DNA from: Archangium lansingense
GTDB taxonomy: Bacteria; Myxococcota; Myxococcia; Myxococcales; Myxococcaceae
Assembly: GCF_026626635.1 (NCBI RefSeq)
Contig: NZ_JAPNKA010000001.1
Span: 8,912,501-8,976,500 of the forward strand
DNA length: 64,000 bases
Direction of reading: 5' to 3'
Each line of letters begins with the position of its first letter. The stretch's first letter is position 1. Below the pieces are notes generated by a model. The model ran no database searches. It worked only from the letters and a program-made list of their open reading frames with translations, and had not been told where the DNA came from. Positions 54,592 to 62,973 of this stretch are shown here, piece after piece. A program made the translations under genes and the position numbers.

Positions 54592-54864
54592 ATGCGAAAA
54601 CACATCCCACGATGGGCTTTGATGCTGCTGGCGCTTTCGCTCACGGGCGCCATCGCCGTCATGCTCACCTCGGTGGAAGAGCGACACCTCTTCAGGATCC
54701 ACTCCAAGTACGGATGCACGATCGACACCGCGGTGGATAGCAGGCCTCGATTCCTGTCAGTGGGAGGAATGTCGGGCCATGGCCAGTTCACGCTGCCTTG
54801 CGGACAGTCCACGACGCTCGAAGACATGAGCGACGACATTCGCTTCGAGTGCGTCTGTGAATAG
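54592..54864 (+). CDS. Small secreted or membrane protein of unknown function
   Basis: A 90-residue protein starting three bases after the hydrolase stop, so probably translated with it. It has an N-terminal hydrophobic segment (WALMLLALSLTGAIAVMLTS) that could be an uncleaved anchor or a signal peptide. The short exported part contains four cysteines (GCTIDT, LPCGQS and ECVCE). I do not recognise it. Confidence 0.65.
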   Translation: MRKHIPRWALMLLALSLTGAIAVMLTSVEERHLFRIHSKYGCTIDTAVDSRPRFLSVGGMSGHGQFTLPCGQSTTLEDMSDDIRFECVCE

Positions 54865-54885
54865 CTCACGCACCCTCTGACGGAC

Positions 54886-54922
54886 GACCCTCACCCCAAC
54901 CCTCTCCCAGAGGGAGAGGGGC
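54886..54922. repeat. REP-like palindromic repeat, copy F
   Basis: CCCTCTCCC at 54900-54908 pairs perfectly with GGGAGAGGG at 54912-54920 around AGA. Its flank GACCCTCACCCCAA matches copy D. It lies in the 127-bp spacer before the esterase gene. Confidence 0.85.
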
Positions 54923-54991
54923 CTACCCCGGCTGGCGCATGGCGAACGGCCTGTCTATCGTGCTCCCTCACCACCGAATTCAGCAGCGGCC

Positions 54992-55768
54992 ATGGGACAC
55001 GTTCACATCATCCGAGACTTCCCCTCCCCTCATGAGGGCCGCTCCCGCACCGTTCGCATCTACACGCCAGATGCCTACGACTCCGCCCCCGCTGGCCACC
55101 GCTTCCCCGTCCTCTACATGAACGACGGGCAGAACGTCTTCGCCCACCCAGAGTCCGCCTTCTACGAGACCTGGTGCGCCAACCTCACCCTCGAGCAGCT
55201 GGTGCGCTCCGGCAGCATCGAGCCGTGGCTCATCGTCGCCGTGGACTCCACGTCCAATCGGCTCGCGGAGTACTCGCCCTGGGACGAGCCGCGCAGCAAC
55301 ATCCGCGCCCAGGGTGAGCCCTACGTCCACTTCCTCCTCGATACGCTCAAGCCCTATATCGACCGCGTCTACCGGACTCGTCAGGGCGCCGAGTGGACGG
55401 GCGTGATGGGCTCCTCCCTCGGCGGTCTGATGGCGCTCTACCTCGGCAGGAGGTACCCGGAGCTGTTCGGCCGCATCGGGGGCCTGTCTCCCTCGGTCAT
55501 GTGGGGGTGGAACCGGCTCTTCTCGGAATGGACGAGCCACTCCCGGACCTGGTCGCGCATCTACCTGGACGCCGGTGCCGAGGAGACCATCGATCCCGTC
55601 GGCTACACCATGTACTACGGCGAAGCCACGCGCGACTTCTACCACCACCTCAAGCGCCTCGGTTACGCCGACCACGAGCTCCACCTCGTGCTGGAGCCGG
55701 GTGGCCAGCATCACGAGCTGGCCTGGCAGCGGCGCCTGCCCTTCGCCATGCACTGGCTGCTGCGCTGA
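54992..55768 (+). CDS. Esterase family (enterochelin esterase/EstD-like) hydrolase
   Basis: A 258-residue alpha/beta hydrolase of the putative esterase (PF00756) type. The family features are FPVLYMNDGQNVF, the YSPWDEP loop, the nucleophile motif GVMGSSLGGLMALYLGRRYP (Ser in GSSLGG), LDAGAEE and a C-terminal His in GGQHHELAW. No signal peptide is visible, so it acts in the cytoplasm. The substrate is unknown. It is convergent with the ATP-grasp gene, 18 bp apart. Confidence 0.9.
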   Translation: MGHVHIIRDFPSPHEGRSRTVRIYTPDAYDSAPAGHRFPVLYMNDGQNVFAHPESAFYETWCANLTLEQLVRSGSIEPWLIVAVDSTSNRLAEYSPWDEPRSNIRAQGEPYVHFLLDTLKPYIDRVYRTRQGAEWTGVMGSSLGGLMALYLGRRYPELFGRIGGLSPSVMWGWNRLFSEWTSHSRTWSRIYLDAGAEETIDPVGYTMYYGEATRDFYHHLKRLGYADHELHLVLEPGGQHHELAWQRRLPFAMHWLLR

Positions 55769-55786
55769 GCAGGCCGGGCGCCTCGC

Positions 55787-56947
55787 TCAGGACTGCGCCT
55801 GGATGAAGCGCAGTGCATCCATCATCGCCGGCAGCTCCCGGTGGCGGGTGAGGTACATCTCATCCCCCAGGGCACTTTGATAGACGGCGGGCATCTCGCG
55901 GTGCAGGAGCAACGCCTCACCGAGCCGGCTCACCACCTCCTGGTGGCCATGGCGGTACTGGCGACCGGAACGCCGTGCCACATGACACACGTGGTACTTG
56001 GGCTCGTAGCGGAAGCCTCGCACGTCCTCCCCGGCGAGCATCCGTCCCCAGAGGCGGTACACGTCGATATCGCACGCGTAGTTCATCATGTCCGGCAGGT
56101 AGGCCCCGGGCGGACGCAGGTTGGCTTCCAGCGCGACGTAGCTCCCGTCGGCGAGGCGGAAGAACTCGAGGTGGAACCAGCGCTCGCGCAGGCCGAGCGC
56201 GGCCACCGCCTGGCGCCCCAGTGCGTCCAGCGCCGAGGGAATCTCCTTGAGGCTCCAGATGGCCAGGTCGCGCCGCTCGAGGACCGTCTCCATGATGCCG
56301 TCGCTGTACTCGTGGCTGAAGACGAAGACGATGTGGCCGTCCCGGTCCACGAGCCCGTCGTAAGTGACGATGGTGCCGCGAACAAAGGCCTGCGCCACGT
56401 AGCCAGCCAAGGACTCACGAAACGCGGCATCCACCTCGGCGTCACTGGACACCTTGAAGGTGCGAGCGGCGCCGACTCCCACGTCGGGCTTGATGACGAG
56501 GGGATAGCCCACGCGCTGGGCGAAGGCCTTCACACCGCTCGCATCCCGGACGGGAATGGCATCGGGGTGCGGGACGCCCGCCTTCTTGAAGAGGTCATGC
56601 ATTCCCAGCTTGGAGCGCAGCCGGGCGATGTCCGCTGGCAAGAGGCCTGGGACGTGGAAGTCCTCACGCAAGCGAGCCTCGACCTCGAGCCATGTCTCGT
56701 TGAGCGAGTCGATGCGATCGATGCGGCCGTGGCGCCAGGTGAAGTAACCGACGGCACGCAGCAAGGCGTTGTAGTCATCGAGGCGGGGCGTGAAGAAATA
56801 CTCGGAGAGGGCCTCGTGCAGCTCGGGCCGGAGGGCGTCATACGGGGCATCGCCAATCCCCAGCACATTGACCCCATGCGCTCGCAGAGCCACGACGAAG
56901 TGGAAGAACTGGGGTGGGAACTGGGGGGAGATGAAGACAACGTTCAT
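55787..56947 (-). CDS. ATP-grasp family ligase
   Basis: A 386-residue ATP-grasp enzyme. The N-terminal pre-ATP domain starts MNVVFISPQFPPQFFHFVVA. The ATP-grasp core has YPLVIKPDVGVGAARTFKV (the ATP-binding Lys), QAFVRGTIVTYDGLV, FHLEFFRLADGSYVALEANL (the metal-binding Glu and Asn) and RPPGAYLPDMMN. It resembles carboxylate-amine ligases that join an acid to an amine. The substrates are not predictable. The ATG at 56947 is preferred to a longer frame. Confidence 0.87.
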   Translation of the reverse strand: MNVVFISPQFPPQFFHFVVALRAHGVNVLGIGDAPYDALRPELHEALSEYFFTPRLDDYNALLRAVGYFTWRHGRIDRIDSLNETWLEVEARLREDFHVPGLLPADIARLRSKLGMHDLFKKAGVPHPDAIPVRDASGVKAFAQRVGYPLVIKPDVGVGAARTFKVSSDAEVDAAFRESLAGYVAQAFVRGTIVTYDGLVDRDGHIVFVFSHEYSDGIMETVLERRDLAIWSLKEIPSALDALGRQAVAALGLRERWFHLEFFRLADGSYVALEANLRPPGAYLPDMMNYACDIDVYRLWGRMLAGEDVRGFRYEPKYHVCHVARRSGRQYRHGHQEVVSRLGEALLLHREMPAVYQSALGDEMYLTRHRELPAMMDALRFIQAQS

Positions 56948-57031
56948 GGCGGCATTTCCGGCGGGGTGGATGACGCGCTCCCAATGCCGCTCGATAATGA
57001 CGCAGAGCGGCAAGGAAAGTGAAGAGGGAGC

Positions 57032-58852
57032 TCAGGGGCAACCGCACCACGTGTTCGCCAGTTCCCCCGATGTGCCCGGCCCCGACTGATAGAGGTACGG
57101 GCCTCCCGAGAGGTAGTGGCACAGGGGCTCCGCCGACGTGTCATAGCTCGCCGGGCTCGTCCCCACTCGCAGGTGCCGGCGGGCAAACTCAGAGCAGACC
57201 TCGCAGGCCGCCGCCCGCGTCGGCGCATCGAGCGACACGTCCGAGGCCCTCGCCCGCAGCGCCTCGAGCCCGTCCGAGGAGCTCGTCCGGCACCAGTCCG
57301 CCGAGTGCCCCCGGTGGAAGACGCGTGCGAGCGCCAGCGCCCGCTCCCCCGCCTCGGGCAGCGTGTCCGGCGTGGACGGCCACGGCAGCACCGGATCGAT
57401 GTACGAGGCCAGCACGCCCCCACTCGCGTACTCCCCATTGGGCTTCGCCCCCAGGAAGGACCCGAAGCGCCCATCCGCCAGCTCCGTGCCCTCGGGCCGC
57501 TCCTTCGCCAGCAGCCGCGTGAGCGAGACGATGCGCTGCATCTCCAACCGGAACTGGTTCTTCAGCCGCGTCGGTACCGGCACCTCGCCCGTCTCGTGCG
57601 CCACCGTGGGGATGATCCACCCCACCACCCGCGAGTCCAACCCGAGCGTCACCTGCTGGCCGACGATGCGGAACTGCACCGCCGCCGCCTCCAGCATCGA
57701 CCGGTTGGTAGCCCGCTGCCCGAAGCACTCCGGGCCCGTCGGGTCCAACGTCCGCAGCCCGTCCGCCGGAGCCCCCAGCGCACCGTGGTTCTCCCCCGCC
57801 GCTGCGTACACCTCGCGCATCCCCGAGACGGCGCACGACAGCAGGCGCTCGGACTGCGGTGCGTACGTGCTCCCCTGCCCCAGCAGGTGCAGGTAGTCAT
57901 CCCCGATGGCTGGGTAGCGGGCGCCCCCCGGACTGACGAACTCGACCGATGGGTGCGGCGCGCAGAGCGCGTCGTTGACGTCGTAGCTCGTCCACTCGGG
58001 CAGCCGCTGCAGCACCCCGCGTGCCCCGTGCAGCAACCCCGAGGCGAGCGCGATGAGCACCGCCTTGTCTCTCGGGTCATCCCCTCCGCTGGGGAAGTCC
58101 GAGAGCTCCGGCGAGCCCCAGCGCTGCCACATGTGCCCCATGCTCCAGGCATCCTGCAGGTAGTGGTGGCCCACCGCCTCCAGCGCCAGCGCCTCGGTCT
58201 CGCACGCGCGGAGGTAGTCCCCGTAACGGCCACCCGCCGCGCCCAGTGCATCCTTCATCGCCTTGCACTCCCTCGCCCGAGCGAGCGCCAGCCCGTGGTA
58301 GTGCGCGTAGAAGCGCCCGGCCTGCGGCACGAAGTGGTTCGAGTTCACCGGACCCATGTGCGTGGCGAAGTCATGGCACTGCGTCGCATCCGCACCGATT
58401 CCCGGCAGCGGGCACGTCTCGTGGCCCGTGGCCCAGTCCCACAGCGCGTACGAGAAGTCCGGGAGCTGCGCCAGCTCGCCGGGCGTGAAGGCGCGCACCT
58501 GCACCCGCGCGGTCTCGGCAAAGGGCACCGGCAACAGCGAGGTGAGCTGCTGCCCATCCACGTTCAGCGGCTGGCTCGAGGTGAAGACGCGCAGCCGCGC
58601 CGTCGCGGAGGTCTCGGCCGGCAGGCCCGCCTTCTCCCGGGTCAGCTCCCAGAGTTGACGGTGCTCGTCGAGCTCACCCACCCAGCGGTGGCGCGCGGTG
58701 TTCGGGCCTGCTGCGGGCGCGCAGTAGGAACCGGAGCCCCGAGGGTACTCCCCCACCTCCTTCGTTGGGTCCTTCTGCTCGTAGCAGACGGACTCCCAGG
58801 CAGCGGCGGGCAGCGACAGCAACAATGCCGAGGACAGGAGAAGCTTGCGCAT
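57032..58852 (-). CDS. Secreted zinc-dependent phospholipase C / P1-nuclease-like protein
   Basis: A 606-residue exported protein with a signal peptide (MRKLLLSSALLLSLPAAA). The central region has histidine and aspartate spacing like the zinc-dependent phospholipase C/P1 nuclease fold: CHDFATHMGPVNSNHF, then VGHHYLQDAWSMGHMWQRWG (about residues 233-252) and VGWIIPTVAHETGE. About twelve cysteines suggest disulfides. The enzyme class is inferred from motif spacing only. The ATG at 58852 overlaps the lipoprotein stop as TGATG (a GTG at 58855 is also possible), so the two genes are translationally coupled. Confidence 0.72.
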   Translation of the reverse strand: MRKLLLSSALLLSLPAAAWESVCYEQKDPTKEVGEYPRGSGSYCAPAAGPNTARHRWVGELDEHRQLWELTREKAGLPAETSATARLRVFTSSQPLNVDGQQLTSLLPVPFAETARVQVRAFTPGELAQLPDFSYALWDWATGHETCPLPGIGADATQCHDFATHMGPVNSNHFVPQAGRFYAHYHGLALARARECKAMKDALGAAGGRYGDYLRACETEALALEAVGHHYLQDAWSMGHMWQRWGSPELSDFPSGGDDPRDKAVLIALASGLLHGARGVLQRLPEWTSYDVNDALCAPHPSVEFVSPGGARYPAIGDDYLHLLGQGSTYAPQSERLLSCAVSGMREVYAAAGENHGALGAPADGLRTLDPTGPECFGQRATNRSMLEAAAVQFRIVGQQVTLGLDSRVVGWIIPTVAHETGEVPVPTRLKNQFRLEMQRIVSLTRLLAKERPEGTELADGRFGSFLGAKPNGEYASGGVLASYIDPVLPWPSTPDTLPEAGERALALARVFHRGHSADWCRTSSSDGLEALRARASDVSLDAPTRAAACEVCSEFARRHLRVGTSPASYDTSAEPLCHYLSGGPYLYQSGPGTSGELANTWCGCP

Positions 58853-59316
58853 CACTTGCCCTCCAGCAGCGAGCGGACGCCGGGGAAGCAGTCCGGTTGG
58901 AGGAAGAAGGTCTGCTCGAAGGCGGAGAGCGGCTCCTGTCCCTTGTCACGGGCCTGGGCGTAGGCCTCGGCGCAGGCCGCGGGGCAGCACTCCTTCTCCT
59001 GCCAGGGCTTGGAGGTCTTGCACTGGGGCACCGCCGCCACGCACTCGTCCAGAGAGCGCGCTCCGGGCTGGAAGCAGTAGGTGACGAGGTCGGAGCAGGC
59101 GCCCAGCGCCGTCAGGGCATCGCTGCCTGTTGGATCAAGCTGAAGACCGCCCGAGGGCGTCTTGATGAGGACAAGGTTGCCGGTGTCCAGCTTCGGCAAC
59201 GGGAGGTTTGGGAGATCCACCTTCGGGAGCTCCGGGAGCTGAAGCTTCCCGTCCTCGCAGGCGAGTCCCACTGGGAGCATCGCCACGAGAAGCACTGCAC
59301 GGAGGATGCGGAGCAA
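58852..59316 (-). CDS. Cys-rich predicted lipoprotein coupled to the phospholipase-like gene
   Basis: A 154-residue lipoprotein. The TTG at 59316 is chosen because GGGGAAG lies four bases upstream and it gives the signal MLRILRAVLLVAMLPVGLAC with the lipobox VGLAC. The mature protein begins with a Pro-Leu repeat region (LQLPELPKVDLPNLPLPKL), then a domain with nine cysteines (GACSDLVTYC, DECVAAVPQCK, KECCPAACAEA and DCFPG). Its tight coupling to the next gene suggests a partner, tether or protective role for that secreted enzyme. Confidence 0.72.
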   Translation of the reverse strand: MLRILRAVLLVAMLPVGLACEDGKLQLPELPKVDLPNLPLPKLDTGNLVLIKTPSGGLQLDPTGSDALTALGACSDLVTYCFQPGARSLDECVAAVPQCKTSKPWQEKECCPAACAEAYAQARDKGQEPLSAFEQTFFLQPDCFPGVRSLLEGK

Positions 59317-59406
59317 GTCACTTCCCCTTTCCGGCCCTGGGAGCCGGAAGGCTCCCCCTGTGACTGTCGAGTCACGCACAGGTCACGAAAAGGAGGCAAG
59401 GGCCCC

Positions 59407-60018
59407 TCAGTAGCCGACGTAGGCCTGACCCTGGCGGAGCGCCTTGACGCCGGGCACCTCGGACACCGAGCCGTAGCGCTCCACCGCGTACCGGACGCCC
59501 GCGATGATGTTGTCCACGGGGTTGCGGATGTCGTCGTGTCCCGGGAGCTTGTTCGCGTCGAACGTCGGCTGGATGGTCTGCATCAGGCCGATAGACGGAT
59601 GGCCCGCCTGGGCGTTGTAGTCCCAGTTGTTCTGCACGTTCGGGTCACCGCTGGACTCGTGCTGGATGATGGTGGCGATGTCCTGCGGGTTCATCTTGTC
59701 GGCCGGCACGCCCGCGGCGCTCAGCTTCTGCATGGCCTCCTTGATCCAATCACCCACCTGCCCCTTGGGAGCGTTGCCCACGGGAGCGCTGGACTGCGCG
59801 CCCTTGGTGGGGGAACCGCCGTCGAGGTTGACGCCCTTGGGGCCAGAGGCCTTCACGAACTCATCCTTGCTGCCCGGGATGTTGAGCTTGTCGCCCGCGA
59901 AGATGAGGTTGGAGTCCTTGATCTGCGAGTTGGCCTTCATCAGCTCGCCGACGCTGGTGTGGTGGCGCTGCGCGATCTTGTTCAGCGTGTCCCCGGCCTT
60001 GATGCTGTAGCTGCCCAT
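59407..60018 (-). CDS. LysM and lytic-transglycosylase (SLT-like) domain protein
   Basis: A 203-residue protein. The N-terminal LysM domain (residues 1-50) is MGSYSIKAGDTLNKIAQRHH with LMKANSQIKDSNLIFAGDKL. A linker of about 35 residues leads to a goose-type/SLT-like lysozyme domain (about 88-203) with TIIQHESSGDPNVQNNWD (catalytic Glu in QHESSGDP), GLMQTIQPTFDAN and NIIAGVRYAVERYG. There is no signal peptide, so export would need a special route or lysis. It is preceded by a strong sigma-54 promoter and repeat array, and the ATG at 60018 follows GAGGG by seven bases. Confidence 0.87.
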   Translation of the reverse strand: MGSYSIKAGDTLNKIAQRHHTSVGELMKANSQIKDSNLIFAGDKLNIPGSKDEFVKASGPKGVNLDGGSPTKGAQSSAPVGNAPKGQVGDWIKEAMQKLSAAGVPADKMNPQDIATIIQHESSGDPNVQNNWDYNAQAGHPSIGLMQTIQPTFDANKLPGHDDIRNPVDNIIAGVRYAVERYGSVSEVPGVKALRQGQAYVGY

Positions 60019-60060
60019 GTGCGTACCCTCGAAGTCGGAAGCGACGTAGATGCACGTGGA

Positions 60061-60080
60061 CAAAGCAGGAGGCGTGCCAT
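60061..60080 (-). promoter_or_regulatory. Sigma-54 (RpoN) promoter of the LysM-transglycosylase gene
   Basis: On the minus strand the site reads TGGCACG-CCTC-CTGCT. The -24 GG (60078-60077) and the -12 GC (60066-60065) are exactly ten bases apart, as required. Only one base of the TTGC element differs. The predicted start site near 60054 gives a leader of about 36 bases to the ATG at 60018. Confidence 0.75.
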
Positions 60081-60151
60081 GCACTGAGCCCTCGCCTCTG
60101 TGCTCGGAAGCCCTTGATTCCACTCGTCTTCGCTCTGGCGCCGGCCGTCCA

Positions 60152-60225
60152 TGGTGACAGCCCTCACCACTTCGCGCGGGTGGCCGCTGGTGACAGCAAT
60201 CATCCCCTGGTGACTGCTGTCACCA
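60152..60225. promoter_or_regulatory. Enhancer-type repeat array upstream of the sigma-54 promoter
   Basis: TGGTGACAGC occurs at 60152-60161 and 60188-60197, exactly 36 bp apart. A near-palindrome, TGGTGAC at 60208-60214 and GTCACCA at 60219-60225, lies 20 bp further. The sites stand about 75-145 bp upstream of the -24 element, the usual position for an RpoN activator. Confidence 0.6.
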
Positions 60226-60240
60226 CCCGGAGGCCGGGAG

Positions 60241-61032
60241 TCATCCAGGCCGCGCGGCGGACGGAGGCGGCTCGATGGCCATGCCCCGGCGGCGCGCTCT
60301 GGGCGCGTCCAGGAACGTGCCCAGCAGCACCCAGCGCCGTGCATCCTCCGCGGCGCCCGGCTTCGCCATCAGCGGCGTCGTGTAGTGCCAGAAGGGCAGC
60401 CGGTACACCGTGATGCCTCCCACGGTGTTCACGCTCTGCATCTCCGAGAAGTGCCCGCCCTTCGAGTAGACGAGCCACTGGTGCGCCACCGCCGGCGTGG
60501 CGAACGTGAGGTGCATGTCCACGTAGCCGTCGAAGGCCTCGGCGTCCTCGGGGTGGTGATCGTTGTGCGGGCCCGTGTAGTCCCCCGGGCCGTAGCACAG
60601 CGCTTGAATCCCCCACTTGCGCCGCAGCGGCCTCCCGCTCACCGACGCCGCGAACGCCGCGAAGCTCTCCGAGCGGAGCATCCCCACCAGCCCCACCTGC
60701 TCGGCCGCCTGCCACGAGCGCGAGCGCCGGCTCTCCAGCAGCGCCGTCCTCACCCGCACCGTCTTGGGCAGCAGCTCCGCGTAGTTCTCCGTCATCCCCC
60801 AGATGCTCTCCGGGGGAATCGGGTCCTCCATCTGCGCCAGCGTGTCCCGAAGCGCCTTCTCCAGCAGCTCCCGGCACGCCACCGCCTTGCGCGCGTCCAG
60901 CACTCCGCCGAGCGCCACGAAGCGCTGTCCCGGTCGCAACAGCGCACCACACGCCTCCCGGTCGCGCCCCTCCAGAATGCGCCGCCCCTTGGGGGTGAGC
61001 AGCTCCGCGAACTCCGTGGGAAATCTCTTCAT
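60241..61032 (-). CDS. Putative 2-oxoglutarate/Fe(II) oxygenase-like protein
   Basis: A 263-residue cytoplasmic protein. The segment YGPGDYTGPHNDHHPED (about residues 149-165) contains an H-x-D pair, followed by DMHLTFATPAVAHQWLVYSK, then a His in LPFWHYTTPL and an Arg in ARRWVLLGTF. That is the order of metal and co-substrate ligands in double-stranded beta-helix Fe(II)/2-oxoglutarate oxygenases. The assignment rests on motif spacing alone and needs a fold search. It is 16 bp downstream of cheB. Confidence 0.55.
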   Translation of the reverse strand: MKRFPTEFAELLTPKGRRILEGRDREACGALLRPGQRFVALGGVLDARKAVACRELLEKALRDTLAQMEDPIPPESIWGMTENYAELLPKTVRVRTALLESRRSRSWQAAEQVGLVGMLRSESFAAFAASVSGRPLRRKWGIQALCYGPGDYTGPHNDHHPEDAEAFDGYVDMHLTFATPAVAHQWLVYSKGGHFSEMQSVNTVGGITVYRLPFWHYTTPLMAKPGAAEDARRWVLLGTFLDAPRARRRGMAIEPPPSAARPG

Positions 61033-61048
61033 GTCCTCGCTTCTAGAG

Positions 61049-62083
61049 TCACCGGCGCTTCCGCGCCAGCTCCACCAGCGCCGGGCCGATCTCCCCCAGT
61101 GGCAGCACCCGGCTCACCGCTCCCGTGGCCACTGCCTCCTGGGGCATCCCGTAGATGACCGCCGTCTCCTCGGACTCGGCCCATACCTCGCCGCCCGCCT
61201 TCCGGATGACCTTGGCACCCACCGCCCCGTCCGAGCCCATCCCCGTCAGCACCACGCCCATCGTCTTGGAACCAAACACCTCGGCCAGGCTCGTGAAGAG
61301 CCGGTCCACCGAGGGCGCGTGCTTGTCCTGCATCGTCGGAGGCGGCGTGCCCAGCACGTACTGCCCGTTCTGCCGGTACACCACCAGCTGCCTCCCGCCG
61401 GGCGCGATGAAGACGTGGCCCGGGGCCAGCAGGTCTCCCTCCTGGGCCTCGCGCACGGTGAAGGGCCCCAGCCTGTCCAACCGCTCCGCGAAGGCGCGGG
61501 TGAACTGCTTGGGCATGTGCTGGCACACCAGCAGGCACATGGACGGCTCCGGCGCGAGCGACTCCAGCAGCCGCTGCACCGCCGGAGGTCCACCCGTGGA
61601 GGCTCCGATTCCCACCACGAACGAGGGCTCCAGCGGCAGCACCTTCGGCTTGCGCGCCATCGGCTTCACCTCGGCCGTCCGCACCAGCCGCGCCGCCTGC
61701 ACCTTCTCGTACAGCTCCTTGCGCAGCTTCTCCAACACGTCCGGCGTGGGCTTCGCCGGCTTGGCAATGAAGTCGAAGGCGCCCAGTTCCAGCGCCTTGA
61801 AGACGTCTGTCTTGTGCGCGTAGCTGGAGATGACGATGACGGGCGTTGGCGCCGAGCTCTTCAGCAGTCGCAGGAAGGAGTACCCGCCCAACCGAGGCAT
61901 CTCCAGGTCCAGCGTCACCACGTCCGGGTGCAGGGCCATCACCTGGCGCAGGCCCTCGTTGCCGTCGCACGCCGTGCCCACCACCTTCACGTCCGGCGAG
62001 GACTCGAGCAGCTCCGTCAGCAGCCGCCGGTTATGGGCCGAGTCATCCACCACCAGCACCTTCACTGGCTCCAGGGCGCTCAT
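61049..62083 (-). CDS. cheB: Chemotaxis methylesterase CheB
   Basis: Removes methyl groups (and deamidates) receptor glutamates after phosphorylation. The 344-residue protein has an N-terminal receiver (acidic pair in VLVVDDSAHNRR, Asp in VVTLDLEMPRLGG, Lys in DFIAKPAKPT), a linker and the methylesterase domain with the triad in GIGASTGGPPAV (Ser), LLVCQHMPKQF (His) and LTGMGSDGAVGAK (Asp). It overlaps cheR by four bases (ATGA), so production of the opposing enzymes is coupled. Confidence 0.97.
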   Translation of the reverse strand: MSALEPVKVLVVDDSAHNRRLLTELLESSPDVKVVGTACDGNEGLRQVMALHPDVVTLDLEMPRLGGYSFLRLLKSSAPTPVIVISSYAHKTDVFKALELGAFDFIAKPAKPTPDVLEKLRKELYEKVQAARLVRTAEVKPMARKPKVLPLEPSFVVGIGASTGGPPAVQRLLESLAPEPSMCLLVCQHMPKQFTRAFAERLDRLGPFTVREAQEGDLLAPGHVFIAPGGRQLVVYRQNGQYVLGTPPPTMQDKHAPSVDRLFTSLAEVFGSKTMGVVLTGMGSDGAVGAKVIRKAGGEVWAESEETAVIYGMPQEAVATGAVSRVLPLGEIGPALVELARKRR

Positions 62084-62949
62084 GGGCTACCCCCTCCGCC
62101 CAGCTCCGGCTTGCGGTAGACGAGGTCGCTGCGCAGGTGCACCAACTCGAAGTCCGCGCTCAGGTTGATGAGGTTCTCCGAGTGTCCCAGCAGCAGGTAA
62201 CCACCGGGCACCAGCTTGTCGTAGATGAGGCGCAGCACCCGCTGCCGGGCGGGTGTGTCGAAGTAGATCATCACGTTGCGGCAGAAGACGACGTCCGGCC
62301 GGGACACGAGCAGGGGTGCGTCCGGATCCTGCAGGTTGTGGTGCCCGAAGGACACCCAGGCGCGCACGTCGTCGCGCACGCGCACCCGATTGGGCCCCAC
62401 GTGGACGAAGTAGCGGGCGACCTTGTCCGGCGGCGTGGCCCGGAGCGCGGACGGCCCGTACTCGCCCAGGCGCGCGGCGGCCAGCACCCGGCGGGAGATG
62501 TCCGTGCCGTGCACATCCACGTCCCATCCCTCGAAGCGCCCGCTGTCCTTGAGGAGCATGGCCACCGTGTAGGCCTCCTCCCCGGACGAGCACCCCGCAG
62601 ACCAGATGCGCAGCCGCTTCACCCGCGCGTTGCGGCGCTCCAACTGAGGCAGCACTTCCTCAGAGAAGGCCTTGAGCTGGCGCGGCTCGCGGAAGAAGTA
62701 CGTCTCGTGCGTGGTGAGGGCCTCGATGGCCGTCTCCAGCTCGGCGCGGCGCTGCGCGTCGAAGCGCAGGTAGCGGTAGTAGGCGCTGAAGTCCGTCAGG
62801 CCCAGCGCCTCCAACCGAGGCCACAGCCGCCGCTGCATGACGTACTTCATGTCGTCACGCACGAGGATGCCGCAATGGCCGTAGACGAAGTCCCGCAGCA
62901 GGCGGAACTCCTCCGCGGTCATCTCCGGCCTGCCTGTATCGAAAGGCAT
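62080..62949 (-). CDS. cheR: Chemotaxis protein methyltransferase CheR
   Basis: Methylates receptor glutamates using S-adenosylmethionine. The 289-residue protein has the N-terminal helical domain (to about 85), the SAM-binding RIWSAGCSSGEEAYTVAM, the substrate-side THETYFFREPRQL and a C-terminal VVFCRNVMIYFDTPARQRVL plus GYLLLGHSENL, all diagnostic. There is no C-terminal TPR extension. The ATG at 62949 or the GTG one codon earlier is the start. It follows the HEAT gene by 24 bp. Confidence 0.97.
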   Translation of the reverse strand: MPFDTGRPEMTAEEFRLLRDFVYGHCGILVRDDMKYVMQRRLWPRLEALGLTDFSAYYRYLRFDAQRRAELETAIEALTTHETYFFREPRQLKAFSEEVLPQLERRNARVKRLRIWSAGCSSGEEAYTVAMLLKDSGRFEGWDVDVHGTDISRRVLAAARLGEYGPSALRATPPDKVARYFVHVGPNRVRVRDDVRAWVSFGHHNLQDPDAPLLVSRPDVVFCRNVMIYFDTPARQRVLRLIYDKLVPGGYLLLGHSENLINLSADFELVHLRSDLVYRKPELGGGGSP

Positions 62950-62973
62950 CACCCCCGGAACCTCCGCGGCAGC

